Positions 26,582-35,398 of a DNA stretch of 64,000 nt are shown one piece after another. This DNA comes from Rhodobiaceae bacterium (GTDB taxonomy: Bacteria; Pseudomonadota; Alphaproteobacteria; Parvibaculales; Parvibaculaceae). Both the position numbers and the translations under genes were made by a program. Under the pieces are notes generated by a model, which worked only from the letters and a program-made list of their open reading frames with translations, searched no databases and was not told the DNA's origin. The stretch is taken from the NCBI GenBank assembly GCA_003330885.1, contig CP030277.1, forward strand, positions 1,984,001 to 2,048,000, given 5' to 3'. The first letter of the stretch is position 1. Every line of letters starts with the position of its first letter.

Positions 26582-27241
26582 CTATTTCCTGAACAGGGGG
26601 CCCGCAAGTTCCGGGCGCCCCGCATCGCTTACCGATGGATCATGCTGTCGCGGCACGCCGAAGACTGTGTTCACTGGAACAATGCCGGCCCAGACCGGCC
26701 AATCGAGATCTTCCGGTTCTTCATTGGGTGCATCGCCGACACTCACCTTGGCCGTCACCTGGTCCAAGATCAGCCGCACCACATGGGTTGCCTTGATCTC
26801 TTGCTCATTCATAGGACGCAAATGCGCCGCCCGTCCCGGCTCCAACCGGTCGACCATAAAGTCGAGCGCAGCAAGCTTGTCATCGCCGGTCAGAAGCTCT
26901 GTGGCACCATGCGCCGCGACCGACCGAAATTTCATGGAGTGATGAAAGCCTGAGCGTGCATAAACGATGGAGTCAATAAGCGTCACCGTGGCACACATTT
27001 CCACCCCCTTCTTTGCGGCAAGCCCCAACCCGCTTTTGGAGGAGGCATGGAACAAGAGCTCGCCGCCGCGGCGCGCATAGAAGATCGGGATCACATGCGG
27101 CTCGCCTTTGTCACCGACATAGCCAACATGGGCGACAAGACCCTCATCGAGAATTCCGTGCACCGTCTCTTTGTCATAATGCGCCCGGTCCGGTGTCCGC
27201 CGTGCCCGAAAGGGCTTCTCTGTTGGATAAACCTCAGACAT
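26582..27241 (-). CDS. Pyridoxamine 5'-phosphate oxidase-like flavoprotein
   Basis: A 219-residue protein with the split beta-barrel fold: VAHVGYVGDKGEPHVIPIFY is the conserved strand pair, and LLFHASSKSGLGL forms the FMN phosphate site. This group includes FMN-dependent reductases, heme-degrading and antibiotic-modifying enzymes rather than true PdxH. ATG at 27241 (MSEVYPTEKP) is fixed by family length and by overlap of eight bases with the small DUF1272 gene upstream. It is under likely control of the divergent MocR regulator. Confidence 0.85.
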   Translation of the reverse strand: MSEVYPTEKPFRARRTPDRAHYDKETVHGILDEGLVAHVGYVGDKGEPHVIPIFYARRGGELLFHASSKSGLGLAAKKGVEMCATVTLIDSIVYARSGFHHSMKFRSVAAHGATELLTGDDKLAALDFMVDRLEPGRAAHLRPMNEQEIKATHVVRLILDQVTAKVSVGDAPNEEPEDLDWPVWAGIVPVNTVFGVPRQHDPSVSDAGRPELAGPLFRK

Positions 27242-27413
27242 CGAGCGTCCTTTTTGGCCGGAGCGTGAGTTCCCCGCCGCAATTGGGACAGACCCGGTCC
27301 ATGTCGTCCGAACAGGGCACACAGAAGGTGCATTCGAAGCTGCAAATGCAGGCCTCACCCGACTTTGGCGTTGGCACCTCGCATTTTTCGCAGTTTTCCT
27401 TCATATCCAACAT
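27234..27413 (-). CDS. DUF1272 zinc-ribbon-like small protein
   Basis: A 59-residue protein starting MLDMKENCEKCEV and containing CICSFECTFCVPC and CPNCGG: nine Cys in all, in the order expected for DUF1272, a tiny family of unknown function likely to bind one or two zinc ions. It has a clear AGGAGG ribosome site. It was found by translating the gap upstream of the PNPOx-like gene, which it overlaps by eight bases, so the two are translationally coupled. It is the first gene of the cluster facing MocR. Confidence 0.88.
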   Translation of the reverse strand: MLDMKENCEKCEVPTPKSGEACICSFECTFCVPCSDDMDRVCPNCGGELTLRPKRTLDV

Positions 27414-27439
27414 GAATGGTCCTTCCTCCTGTCTGGCGA

Positions 27440-27508
27440 ATTGGCCCCACCATGCCGAAACATTGGCTCCTAAATCAGACCCAATTTGTGATTATATTGA
27501 GGGCCAAT
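27440..27508. promoter_or_regulatory. Repeated ATTGGCYC boxes between MocR gene and its divergent cluster
   Basis: ATTGGCCC (27440-27447) and ATTGGCTC (27462-27469) are direct repeats 22 bases apart. Inverted copies GACCCAAT (27478-27485) and GGGCCAAT (27501-27508) are 23 bases apart. ATTGGCCC and GGGCCAAT are perfect inverse complements. MocR/PdxR regulators bind direct repeats with this sort of spacing between divergent promoters, so these boxes are probable binding sites. Confidence 0.6.
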
Positions 27509-27533
27509 AAATCAGGACCTGAGGAGAGGACAT

Positions 27534-29024
27534 ATGGGGCAATCCATCGCACTGGTTGAACCGATCAATCTCGACCGCAATGGCGACCGACCGCTGCAGT
27601 GGCAGCTCTATGAAAGCCTACGCCTTGCGATCCTGGATGGGCGCCTGACCGCAGGCCAACGCCTGCCATCGAGCCGCGCTCTTGCAAACGATCTGGCACT
27701 CGGCAGAAACACTGTTGTCGCCGCCTATGAACAATTGGCCGCGGAAGGCTATGTGCTCTCGCGGACCGGGGCCGGAACCGAAGTGGCGGCCTTGCCCCCC
27801 GAGACAGTGTTGGAAGTAGGCCGAAGCGAAACACAAAACCGGCAGCAAGACCCACGGCGTCATCTCTCCAATCGGGGCGAGGCGACCATCGCCATCAAGC
27901 GCGCCAGTCCCCGCTACGAAAAACTCGCCGCCCTCCCCTTCCAGCATGGTCTCCCTGCGATGGATTCTTTTCCACGCGATACCTGGGCGCGGCTTCTGGC
28001 GAGGCGCGCCCGCCAGCCCCAGTCCCGCCTCTATGATTATCAGTTCGGGCCGGGCTTCCCGGCGTTGCGTGAAGCGATAGCTGCTTATCTCGGCGCTGCG
28101 CGGGGTGTCGTGTGCGGACCGGACAATGTGATCGTCACGGCGGGTGCCCAAGCCGCCCTCGATCTCGCCGCCCGCATGACATTGGACCCCGGCGATCCCG
28201 TCTGGATTGAAGACCCTGGATATCTCGGTGCCCGCGGCGCGCTGCAAAGCGCTGGCGCCAATCTCATTCCTGTGCCTGTCGACAAAGAAGGCATGAACCC
28301 GGACGCCCTGCCAGAGGGAACAAAAGACCCGAAACTCATTTACGTGTCGCCGTCCTATCAATTCCCGTTGGGCGTCACCATGAGCCTCAACCGCCGCCTG
28401 GCCTTACTCGAAAGGGCAAAGGAAACCGGCGCCTGGATTCTTGAAGACGATTATGACAGCGAGTATCGCTACACAGGTCGTCCGCTTGCGGCGCTGCAAG
28501 GTCTCGATGGCACCGGTGGCGTCATCTACATGGGCACATTCGCGAAGACCCTGTTCCCTGCGCTTCGCGTCGGCTACCTCGTGGTACCTGACAGCCTGAT
28601 CGATGCATTCACCAACGCCATCCGCATGACCGGCCAGAGCCCGGCACCCGCCATTCAGGCAGCGCTCGCAGACTTTATGGATGATGGTCACTTCACGGCC
28701 CACATTCGCCGCATGCGCACCCTATATGCCGGACGCCAACAACATCTGATCGACGCGCTGAAGCGCGAGACCGGTGATATGTTCACCGTGCCGAAGCTTG
28801 AAGGCGGCATGCAGCTCGCGGCTTATCTGAGCGACGATGCAGATGACGTCAAAGCGGCAGAAGCGGTGAACGCTGCCCGTGTCTTCACCACGCCGCTGTC
28901 TGGCTACTATCTCAAAGACGCGCCGAAACGCGGCCTCTATCTGGGCTATGCAGGTGTGCTGGAAAGCGATATTGACCGCGCCGCCAAAAAGCTCGGCCGC
29001 GCCATGATCGATGCTGGTTTTTAA
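27534..29024 (+). CDS. MocR/PdxR-type GntR regulator with aminotransferase domain
   Basis: A 496-residue regulator. Residues about 18-90 form a GntR winged helix (LPSSRALANDLALGRNTVVA). The rest is a fold-type I aminotransferase-like domain that binds PLP through Lys in MGTFAKTLFPALRVGY. Such proteins sense PLP or amino compounds and usually regulate divergent genes. Here the divergent cluster encodes a DUF1272 protein, a PNPOx-like flavoprotein, a membrane protein and PaiB, so vitamin B6 or flavin-related metabolism is a reasonable guess. Repeated ATTGGCYC boxes lie between. Confidence 0.9.
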   Translation: MGQSIALVEPINLDRNGDRPLQWQLYESLRLAILDGRLTAGQRLPSSRALANDLALGRNTVVAAYEQLAAEGYVLSRTGAGTEVAALPPETVLEVGRSETQNRQQDPRRHLSNRGEATIAIKRASPRYEKLAALPFQHGLPAMDSFPRDTWARLLARRARQPQSRLYDYQFGPGFPALREAIAAYLGAARGVVCGPDNVIVTAGAQAALDLAARMTLDPGDPVWIEDPGYLGARGALQSAGANLIPVPVDKEGMNPDALPEGTKDPKLIYVSPSYQFPLGVTMSLNRRLALLERAKETGAWILEDDYDSEYRYTGRPLAALQGLDGTGGVIYMGTFAKTLFPALRVGYLVVPDSLIDAFTNAIRMTGQSPAPAIQAALADFMDDGHFTAHIRRMRTLYAGRQQHLIDALKRETGDMFTVPKLEGGMQLAAYLSDDADDVKAAEAVNAARVFTTPLSGYYLKDAPKRGLYLGYAGVLESDIDRAAKKLGRAMIDAGF

Positions 29025-29096
29025 AGAACCAAGCATTTGCAGGAAAAGTGGCCCCGGTTTTCCGTCTGCGAATACGCAACAAAGAGAAGAAAGTAT

Positions 29097-29696
29097 ATGC
29101 GTCTCTACAACATGGCCGACAGCGGCAATTGTTACAAAATCAGACTCTGCGCCGCACAGGTTGGTCAGGAACTGGAGCTCATGCCCGTCGATATTCTGAA
29201 AGGCGAAAGCCGGACAGAAGAGTTTCTGAAAAAGAACCCGAACGGTCGCGTCCCCACGCTGGAACTAGACGACGGCAAATGTCTGCCTGAGTCCAATGCA
29301 GCCATGTTCTACCTGGCAGAAGGCACACCGCTCTTGTCAGACGACAGACTGATCCGCGCGCAGACCCTGCAATGGATGTTCTTCGAACAATATAGCCACG
29401 AGCCCTATATCGCGGTTGCCCGCTTCTGGAAGTCGATCCAGCCCGGCGGCGAAGAAGAAAAGAAACACATGTTCCCGGAATGGCATGATCGGGGCTATCA
29501 GGCACTCAGTGTCATGGAGCGTCATTTGTCAGAAAATGAATTCTTTGCAGGCAATGCCTACTCCATCGCTGACATCGCGCTGTATGCCTATACCCATGTC
29601 GCTCACGAAGGTGGCTTTTCACTTGATGCATATCCTCATGTGCGCACCTGGATTGACAAAGTTTCATCGCAATCAGGCCATATTCCAATGATGTAA
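29097..29696 (+). CDS. Glutathione S-transferase family protein
   Basis: A 199-residue cytoplasmic protein. The N-terminal thioredoxin-like domain has MADSGNCYKIRLCAAQVG and the cis-Pro glutathione-binding motif GRVPTLEL, followed by ESNAAMFYLAEG for the gamma-glutamyl group. The C-terminal helical domain carries NAYSIADIALYAYTH, the N-capping box seen in GSTs. ATG at 29097 is preferred to the earlier in-frame start. It probably conjugates or reduces electrophiles; the substrate is unknown. Confidence 0.9.
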   Translation: MRLYNMADSGNCYKIRLCAAQVGQELELMPVDILKGESRTEEFLKKNPNGRVPTLELDDGKCLPESNAAMFYLAEGTPLLSDDRLIRAQTLQWMFFEQYSHEPYIAVARFWKSIQPGGEEEKKHMFPEWHDRGYQALSVMERHLSENEFFAGNAYSIADIALYAYTHVAHEGGFSLDAYPHVRTWIDKVSSQSGHIPMM

Positions 29697-29727
29697 CAGC
29701 CCCTTCTGACGCAAAGGGGACATCAGA

Positions 29728-30600
29728 TTGCATCCGATCTCAAAATTTCTTGGCGCACTCGCAATCAACGTGACAGGGATCACGATGCCTGCACTCGCGA
29801 CTGACGACAGCATTCTCGAAACCGTTCGCACCGTTGAAAGCAGATTGGGTGGGCGCGTCGGCATCTCAATTCACGACACAGGCTCAGGCCAGCGCTGGGA
29901 ACATCGCAGTGATGAGCGCTTCCCCATGTCCAGTACCTTCAAGGCCTTTGCCTGCGCAGCCGTCCTTTCCCGCATCGAAGGTGGTGCAGAGCGGCTGCAT
30001 CGTGTCATCGAGATTGAAGAGGAAGACCTCGTCACCTACTCACCTGTGACCGAAACACGGGTGAACACTGTCGGCATGACCATCGCCGAACTTTGCGAAG
30101 CCACCATCACCCTAAGCGACAACACAGCCGGCAATCTGATCCTTAAGAGCATTGGTGGACCCAAGGCGTTCACCGACTATATGCGCTCCATAGGGGATGA
30201 AACCACGCGCCTCGATCGCTGGGAGACAGACCTCAATGAAGGCAAACCCGGCGACAGACGCGACACCACCACGCCACGCGCCGCCACGACATCGCTCGGC
30301 CGCCTGCTCTTGGGGCCCACCCTCTCCGAGAGCTCCCGCGAACAGCTCACCACTTGGATGGAAAACGACAAGGTTGCTGACGCGCTTTTGCGCTCAGTCT
30401 TGCCAGTGGGCTGGCGCATTGCCGACAAGACAGGTGCTGGCGGTCATGGCGCACGCTCTATCATTGCGGTGATCTGGCCCCCAGCAGAGAGCCCGATTTT
30501 GATCAGCATCTACATGGCGGAGAGTGACGCGAGCTTTGCAGAGAGAAATGAAGCCATCGCAGAGATCGGCGCGGCCATCGTCACCGCAGTCAGCAACTAA
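29728..30600 (+). CDS. Class A serine beta-lactamase
   Basis: A 290-residue periplasmic enzyme. By plain residue count from the start the catalytic motifs fall close to Ambler numbering: SxxK as Ser69-Thr-Phe-Lys72, SDN at 130-132, Glu166 and Asn170 in RWETDLN, and KTG at 234-236. All are intact, so it should hydrolyse beta-lactams. The N-terminal hydrophobic stretch ending in MPALAT is a signal peptide. The start is TTG at 29728, after GGGGA, since no ATG lies before the signal. It appears chromosomal: no transposon or integron is nearby. It sits 31 bases after the GST gene. Confidence 0.92.
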   Translation: MHPISKFLGALAINVTGITMPALATDDSILETVRTVESRLGGRVGISIHDTGSGQRWEHRSDERFPMSSTFKAFACAAVLSRIEGGAERLHRVIEIEEEDLVTYSPVTETRVNTVGMTIAELCEATITLSDNTAGNLILKSIGGPKAFTDYMRSIGDETTRLDRWETDLNEGKPGDRRDTTTPRAATTSLGRLLLGPTLSESSREQLTTWMENDKVADALLRSVLPVGWRIADKTGAGGHGARSIIAVIWPPAESPILISIYMAESDASFAERNEAIAEIGAAIVTAVSN

Positions 30601-30735
30601 GTCGGGACACTTGGTGGGCGATCACATTCTCGCCTCAAAATAACCCTTGCCCCGGCACAAAGCGACTGACATGTCGCCCCATTGCACCCCTAAAACGTCA
30701 GTCTACCGACCAAATGCTGCCATTAGGGGATCAAC

Positions 30736-33009
30736 ATGGCCATTCACACACTCAGCACCGACCGGCAACTCGTCCGGCTCTTCTCACTCCTCCCTCTCAT
30801 CCTTGTCTGTCTGGTATTGAGTATTGTCGGCGCCCAAGCCAATAGTTTGGCCGACATTGCATATGTGAGCCCGAATGACATGCAGCGCGGCGCGCTTCTG
30901 CTGAAAGGCAAAGAGCCCGGAAAGTTTATTGAGGCGCCGGTCCTTGCGACAGATGTCGACATTCAGGTCACCGGACCGACAGGACGTACCCGTGTCACCC
31001 AAAGGTTTGAAAACCCAGGAGAGGGATGGGTGGAAGGCATCTATGTCTTTCCACTCCCTGAAGATGCCGCCGTCGACACGCTGAGAATGGTGATCGGCGA
31101 CAAAGTCATTGAAGGCGAAATCAAAGAGAAGGTCGAAGCGCGCCGTATCTACGAAGAAGCGAGAGATGCAGGCCAACGTGCCAGCCTGGTAGAACAGGAG
31201 CGTCCCAACCTCTTCACCAATTCAGTCGCAAATATTGGCCCTGGCGAAACGGTCATCATCCAGATCGAGTATCAGGAAACCATCCGTCAGTCGAATAACA
31301 CCTTCTCTCTGCGTTTTCCCATGGTGGTCGCACCCCGCTACAACCCGCAGCCCACAATTGTGCACACCGTCGATATCGACAATCGCAATGGCTGGGGTGT
31401 GGTTGATCCAGTGCCAGATCGCGATCGCATCGAGCCACCGGTTCAACATCCCGACGAAGGACCGATCAACCCGGTCACACTGACACTGTCCCTCGACGCC
31501 GGTTTCCCCATCGATCGGATTGTCAGCCACCATCATGAAGTCCGCATTGAGCGCGGCGAGCGCAACGCCACCCTGACCCATAAAGAAGGTGAAGTGCCCG
31601 CCGATCGCGATTTCGAGCTCACCTGGACACCAGAAGAAGGCTCAGAACCGACGGCGGCACTTTTTCGAGAAAGCTGGAAGGGCGAGGATTACCTGCTCCT
31701 GATGGTGACGCCTCCCTACGGTGAAGAAGTCGACACAGCCCCTGCCCGTGAAGTCATCTTTGTCATCGACAATTCAGGCTCTATGGCGGGCGAAAGCATG
31801 CCCCAGGCTAAAGAGAGCCTCTTGAAAGCCCTCGACCGTCTGAAACCAACAGATACATTCAACGTGGTGCGGTTTGACGACACACATGAAGTTCTGTTTG
31901 AAACATCGATCCGTGCCGACAGGGAAAACCTCAACGTCGCACGCCGGTTTGTCCGCTCTCTGGAAGCTGACGGCGGAACGGAAATGCTGCCCGCACTTCA
32001 GGCCGCCCTTCGTGACCCATTAAACGACACATCCCGCCTGCGTCAGGTCATTTTCCTGACAGACGGCGCCATCGGTAACGAACAACAATTGTTCGAGGCC
32101 ATTGTCGACCAGGCGGGTCGGTCCCGGCTCTTCCCGGTGGGCATCGGCTCCGCCCCTAACAGCTACTTCATGACCCGCGCAGCCGAAATGGGCCGCGGTG
32201 CATTCACGCATATCGGATCAGAAGCACAAATTTCCGAGCGCATGAAGGAATTGTTCCTGAAACTCGAAAATCCCGCCATGACAGATCTGCGTCTGGTCTG
32301 GCCGGATGGTGTTGAAGCTGAAGCCTGGCCTACGCCACTGCCTGATCTCTATCGTGGAGAGCCCATTGTTCTCTCAGCAAAAATTGCTGACGGAACCGAA
32401 GGCACCCTGCGCCTTACCGGCAAGACCGGCGACGAGGTTTGGGCCATCGACATGGAAATCTCTGACGAAGCACCAAATCGCACAGGCGTTTCCCAGCTTT
32501 GGGCAAGACGTAAAATCGCTTCCCTGGAAGCGGCCCGCACCATGGGCGGCGATTGGGATGCTTTTGACAAGGAAATCACTAAGGTGGCCCTCGCCCATCA
32601 TTTGGTGAGCCGCCTCACAAGCCTGGTCGCTGTCGACAAGACACCGGCACGCCCTGCAGGTGAAGAATTGACCCAAACAGAGGTTCCTTTGAACCTGCCA
32701 GCTGGCTGGGAATTTGAGAAAGTCTTTGGCGAGCCCGATGCGTCAGCACCGGTCATGCAACGTGCCCGTGCAGGGGCCATGCGCTCTATGCTCGCAGCAG
32801 CCCCGGCACCAATGATGATGGCCGACGCAAGCCAGACACAAGGCATTGCGCTTCCTCAAACGGCGAGTGAAGCACCGGCTCTCATTGCGCAAGGGATCAT
32901 GATGCTCCTTCTGGCACTCTCCCTCCTCGCGGGTTGGTTCCTCTGGATGAAGCAGACCAGTAGTGGCTCACTGTTTGAGCGGAGCTCCTCTTTCAAGTGG
33001 AGACGGTGA
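30736..33009 (+). CDS. VIT/vWA-domain protein, marine proteobacterial sortase target
   Basis: A 757-residue surface or periplasmic protein. After a signal peptide comes a VIT domain (about residues 55-190) and a von Willebrand A domain with an intact metal site (IFVIDNSGSMAGESM, then DGGTEMLPAL and FLTDGAIGN). The C-terminus has an LPxTG-like LPQTA motif near residue 717, a hydrophobic helix and a basic tail (FKWRR), which is a sortase-sorting signal. Its stop overlaps the start of the sortase gene by one base. This is the known substrate-sortase pair of marine proteobacteria; the true role is not known. Confidence 0.92.
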   Translation: MAIHTLSTDRQLVRLFSLLPLILVCLVLSIVGAQANSLADIAYVSPNDMQRGALLLKGKEPGKFIEAPVLATDVDIQVTGPTGRTRVTQRFENPGEGWVEGIYVFPLPEDAAVDTLRMVIGDKVIEGEIKEKVEARRIYEEARDAGQRASLVEQERPNLFTNSVANIGPGETVIIQIEYQETIRQSNNTFSLRFPMVVAPRYNPQPTIVHTVDIDNRNGWGVVDPVPDRDRIEPPVQHPDEGPINPVTLTLSLDAGFPIDRIVSHHHEVRIERGERNATLTHKEGEVPADRDFELTWTPEEGSEPTAALFRESWKGEDYLLLMVTPPYGEEVDTAPAREVIFVIDNSGSMAGESMPQAKESLLKALDRLKPTDTFNVVRFDDTHEVLFETSIRADRENLNVARRFVRSLEADGGTEMLPALQAALRDPLNDTSRLRQVIFLTDGAIGNEQQLFEAIVDQAGRSRLFPVGIGSAPNSYFMTRAAEMGRGAFTHIGSEAQISERMKELFLKLENPAMTDLRLVWPDGVEAEAWPTPLPDLYRGEPIVLSAKIADGTEGTLRLTGKTGDEVWAIDMEISDEAPNRTGVSQLWARRKIASLEAARTMGGDWDAFDKEITKVALAHHLVSRLTSLVAVDKTPARPAGEELTQTEVPLNLPAGWEFEKVFGEPDASAPVMQRARAGAMRSMLAAAPAPMMMADASQTQGIALPQTASEAPALIAQGIMMLLLALSLLAGWFLWMKQTSSGSLFERSSSFKWRR

Positions 33010-33593
33010 TGCGTATCACACCGGCCCTCCTGCTTGCCGCCGCCTTGGGCCTCACCGCCCTTGGCGGTTGGCAGCTGGGCCAGGGTCTCTACATGGACGC
33101 CAAGGCTGAGCTCGCCCAGACCCTACTCGAAAATGCCTGGGACGAAACCAAACAAACCGGCAAGCCAGTTAAGGCCTGGGAGTGGGCAGACACATGGCCG
33201 GTCGCGCGGGTGACTGCACCCCGCGTCAAAGGAACTGCCATCGTGCTGGCAGGTGCCAGCGGCGAAGCATTGGCCTTCGGCCCCGGTCATCTCTCAAACA
33301 GTGCAGAACCAGGCGCACAAGGCACGAGTGTAATCGCCGCCCATCGCGACACACATTTTGAGTTTCTAAAACACGTGGAGATCGGCGATGCCGTTGAGCT
33401 GGAAGCGCAAGATGGGGAAAGCCACACCTATATTGTCGATGAGATGAAAATCGTGCGTGCGGATGCATCGGGCATTGACCCGCGTGAACCCGGAAAACGT
33501 CTCGCCCTTGTCACCTGCTTTCCCTTCAACACGACCGAACAAGGGCCGCTCAGATATGTGGTCTTTGCCACGGCGGAGGAGGATCTGATTTGA
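33009..33593 (+). CDS. Class GN sortase
   Basis: A 194-residue membrane-anchored cysteine transpeptidase. The N-terminal helix (ITPALLLAAALGLTALGGW) anchors it. The catalytic triad is visible: His112 in IAAHRDTHF, Cys170 in LALVTCFPFN, Arg182 in GPLRYVVF. It should cleave the LPQTA signal of the protein encoded just upstream and join it to a still unknown acceptor. Gram-negative bacteria rarely have sortases; this single-substrate pair is a recognised exception. Confidence 0.93.
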   Translation: MRITPALLLAAALGLTALGGWQLGQGLYMDAKAELAQTLLENAWDETKQTGKPVKAWEWADTWPVARVTAPRVKGTAIVLAGASGEALAFGPGHLSNSAEPGAQGTSVIAAHRDTHFEFLKHVEIGDAVELEAQDGESHTYIVDEMKIVRADASGIDPREPGKRLALVTCFPFNTTEQGPLRYVVFATAEEDLI

Positions 33594-33985
33594 AGCGCGG
33601 ACGCGAATCAGCCCAACTTTCCGATTTTAACAAATAGATCTTTAGAACTAGATTCTTCTACTTGGATTCCCCTGCGTCAATCTCTTCTGCCAAAGGCGAC
33701 GATCAAACTAATTTAAGAATGGATTTAAATAAAAAAGCAGGTCAACGCGTCTCTTGACGTAGCGTTGGTACGCAAATTCCGACTTCGCAGGTAGGGTATT
33801 TTAGGCTGAAATTACCAATCATCTCAAAGACTTATGGAAGACCTCGTCAGTATTATTCACATCGCAAACAGTTCATGCTTGCATTGAACGCGAATTCCAT
33901 GACAAAAAGATGGTGTAAAAATGGGGCATTTCTGAAGGTCGGTTTTGCCCAAGGGGGACACGAGTTTTTGTGAGGAGTTCTTAAT
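33594..33985. other. AT-rich intergenic region before a TetR gene
   Basis: No gene is supported. The stretch is clearly richer in A and T than its flanks. It contains a 6-bp dyad CAACGC/GCGTTG (33743-33767), a TTTAGAACTAGATTCTT segment (about 33639-33657) that weakly resembles half an iron box, and the TetR ribosome site GAGGAG before 33986. The dyad could be the operator of the following TetR gene. Confidence 0.4.
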
Positions 33986-34600
33986 ATGGGACTGGAAGGT
34001 TATCGACGCCGGGTCAGTGAATCGAAAAGAAAATCGATCATGGCTGCGGCAGGTGCGGAATTTCAAGACAACGGTTTTACCCATGCGGCTATGGCCGAAA
34101 TAGCTCGTAAAGCCGACGTTTCAACTGCGACGCTCTATAAGCATTTTGGATCGAAAGAAGAGCTGTTCAGCTCCATTATCGAAGCTTCCTATGCTGGCAT
34201 CGGGATTCCGCAAAGCTCCGCCAGTGAGGCGAAAGATGCAAAAGAAGCGCTGACGATTGCTGCCAATGACTATCTGAACCAGCAATTTGGAGCGGGTATC
34301 AACGCACTTATGCGTGCGGTGATTTCGGAAACATCAGGTGTTCCAGAGGTTGGTAAAGACTTTTTGAAACGCGGCGTGCATCAACGCACGAAGGATCTGG
34401 TTACCTACCTGGACCAATTGGTCGAGAGAAAACTATTGAAGCCGCACGATACAAAGATATCAGCGATGCAGTTCGGTGGCATGGTCAAAGAAAGCTTTGT
34501 TTGGCCCGCTATGTTTGATCCAAACTTCAAAATGCCATCCAACAAGGATGCCATTATTGAAAACGCCGTTGATACTTTCCTTGCTCGCTACGGCGCTTAA
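33986..34600 (+). CDS. TetR family transcriptional regulator
   Basis: A 204-residue protein with a TetR helix-turn-helix (AGAEFQDNGFTHAAMAEIA, then ADVSTATLYKHFGSKEELF). The C-terminal domain resembles the AefR-like group. It is monocistronic, with a long AT-rich upstream region, and converges on a methyltransferase gene with a six-base gap. Its target and ligand cannot be told. Confidence 0.88.
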   Translation: MGLEGYRRRVSESKRKSIMAAAGAEFQDNGFTHAAMAEIARKADVSTATLYKHFGSKEELFSSIIEASYAGIGIPQSSASEAKDAKEALTIAANDYLNQQFGAGINALMRAVISETSGVPEVGKDFLKRGVHQRTKDLVTYLDQLVERKLLKPHDTKISAMQFGGMVKESFVWPAMFDPNFKMPSNKDAIIENAVDTFLARYGA

Positions 34601-34606
34601 CTCGCG

Positions 34607-35398
34607 CTATTTCATCGCCACAAACATGTAGCGATTGACGCTGAAAAAGAAGGCGCCCAGCTCCGCCAGACGGAGCTGGTCGTCATACCAGCGCTGAACA
34701 TCTTCTTGACTGAGCCCGTGCTTGTCCGCATTCCCGCGCACAAATGATCGTATGCCACGCATGATACCCGCAGCATATGAGTGCGGCTGAAAGCCGACAC
34801 TCAACATCGGGACAATCTCAACGCGCGACACCTGAAAACCAGCCCGCTTAAGCCTCCGCGCCAACGTCGCGGGCAAATGAGGGTCTGCCAAATGATCGTC
34901 CCAACAGGCAAGCACCCGCTTCATCAGATCAGCGTCCCCTGCATGCCAGACAATCGAGTCCCAATCTGTATCCAGGATAACGGCCCGACCACGCGGTTTT
35001 AGAACGCGATGCAATTCTTTCAGCGCCTTGTCCACATCATCCACATATTCGTAGACCTGGGTGGAAACTGCCGCATCAAAGCCCCCATCCGGCACCTCAA
35101 GTTTTGTGGCATCACTAGCAATGAACTCAGCTTGAGGCAGCGCCGCACAGCGGGTCCGTGCCATGGTGACCATCGCATCGCTGACATCCACACCCAGCAC
35201 ACGCCCCTCGGCGCCCACCATTTTGGCAGCATCTTCAGCCAGCAGACCAGGACCAGACCCGATGTCTAATACATGCTCATAAGGAGCAAGGCCGAGCGCG
35301 TTCAGAACCGCGATCCGCTGCCCCACAACATCCGGCGTTTGATACATAGCCTCAACGGCCTTGGCGGCGTTCGCATCAAAATCAATCTTCCCACTCAT
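34607..35398 (-). CDS. Class I SAM-dependent methyltransferase
   Basis: A 263-residue cytoplasmic enzyme with the Rossmann SAM-binding motifs in order: VLDIGSGPGLLAED (motif I), VLGVDVSDAMV, EFIASDATKLEVPD, FDAAVSTQVYEYV and LHRVLKPRGRAVILDTDWDS. The last blocks resemble UbiE-like and small-molecule methyltransferases. The start codon overlaps the upstream PH-like gene by four bases. The acceptor substrate is unknown. Confidence 0.87.
   Translation of the reverse strand: MSGKIDFDANAAKAVEAMYQTPDVVGQRIAVLNALGLAPYEHVLDIGSGPGLLAEDAAKMVGAEGRVLGVDVSDAMVTMARTRCAALPQAEFIASDATKLEVPDGGFDAAVSTQVYEYVDDVDKALKELHRVLKPRGRAVILDTDWDSIVWHAGDADLMKRVLACWDDHLADPHLPATLARRLKRAGFQVSRVEIVPMLSVGFQPHSYAAGIMRGIRSFVRGNADKHGLSQEDVQRWYDDQLRLAELGAFFFSVNRYMFVAMK

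Noticed and set aside
33857-34084. 75-residue minus-strand frame before the TetR gene
   Set aside because: It overlaps the TetR start in antisense and has no supporting signal.
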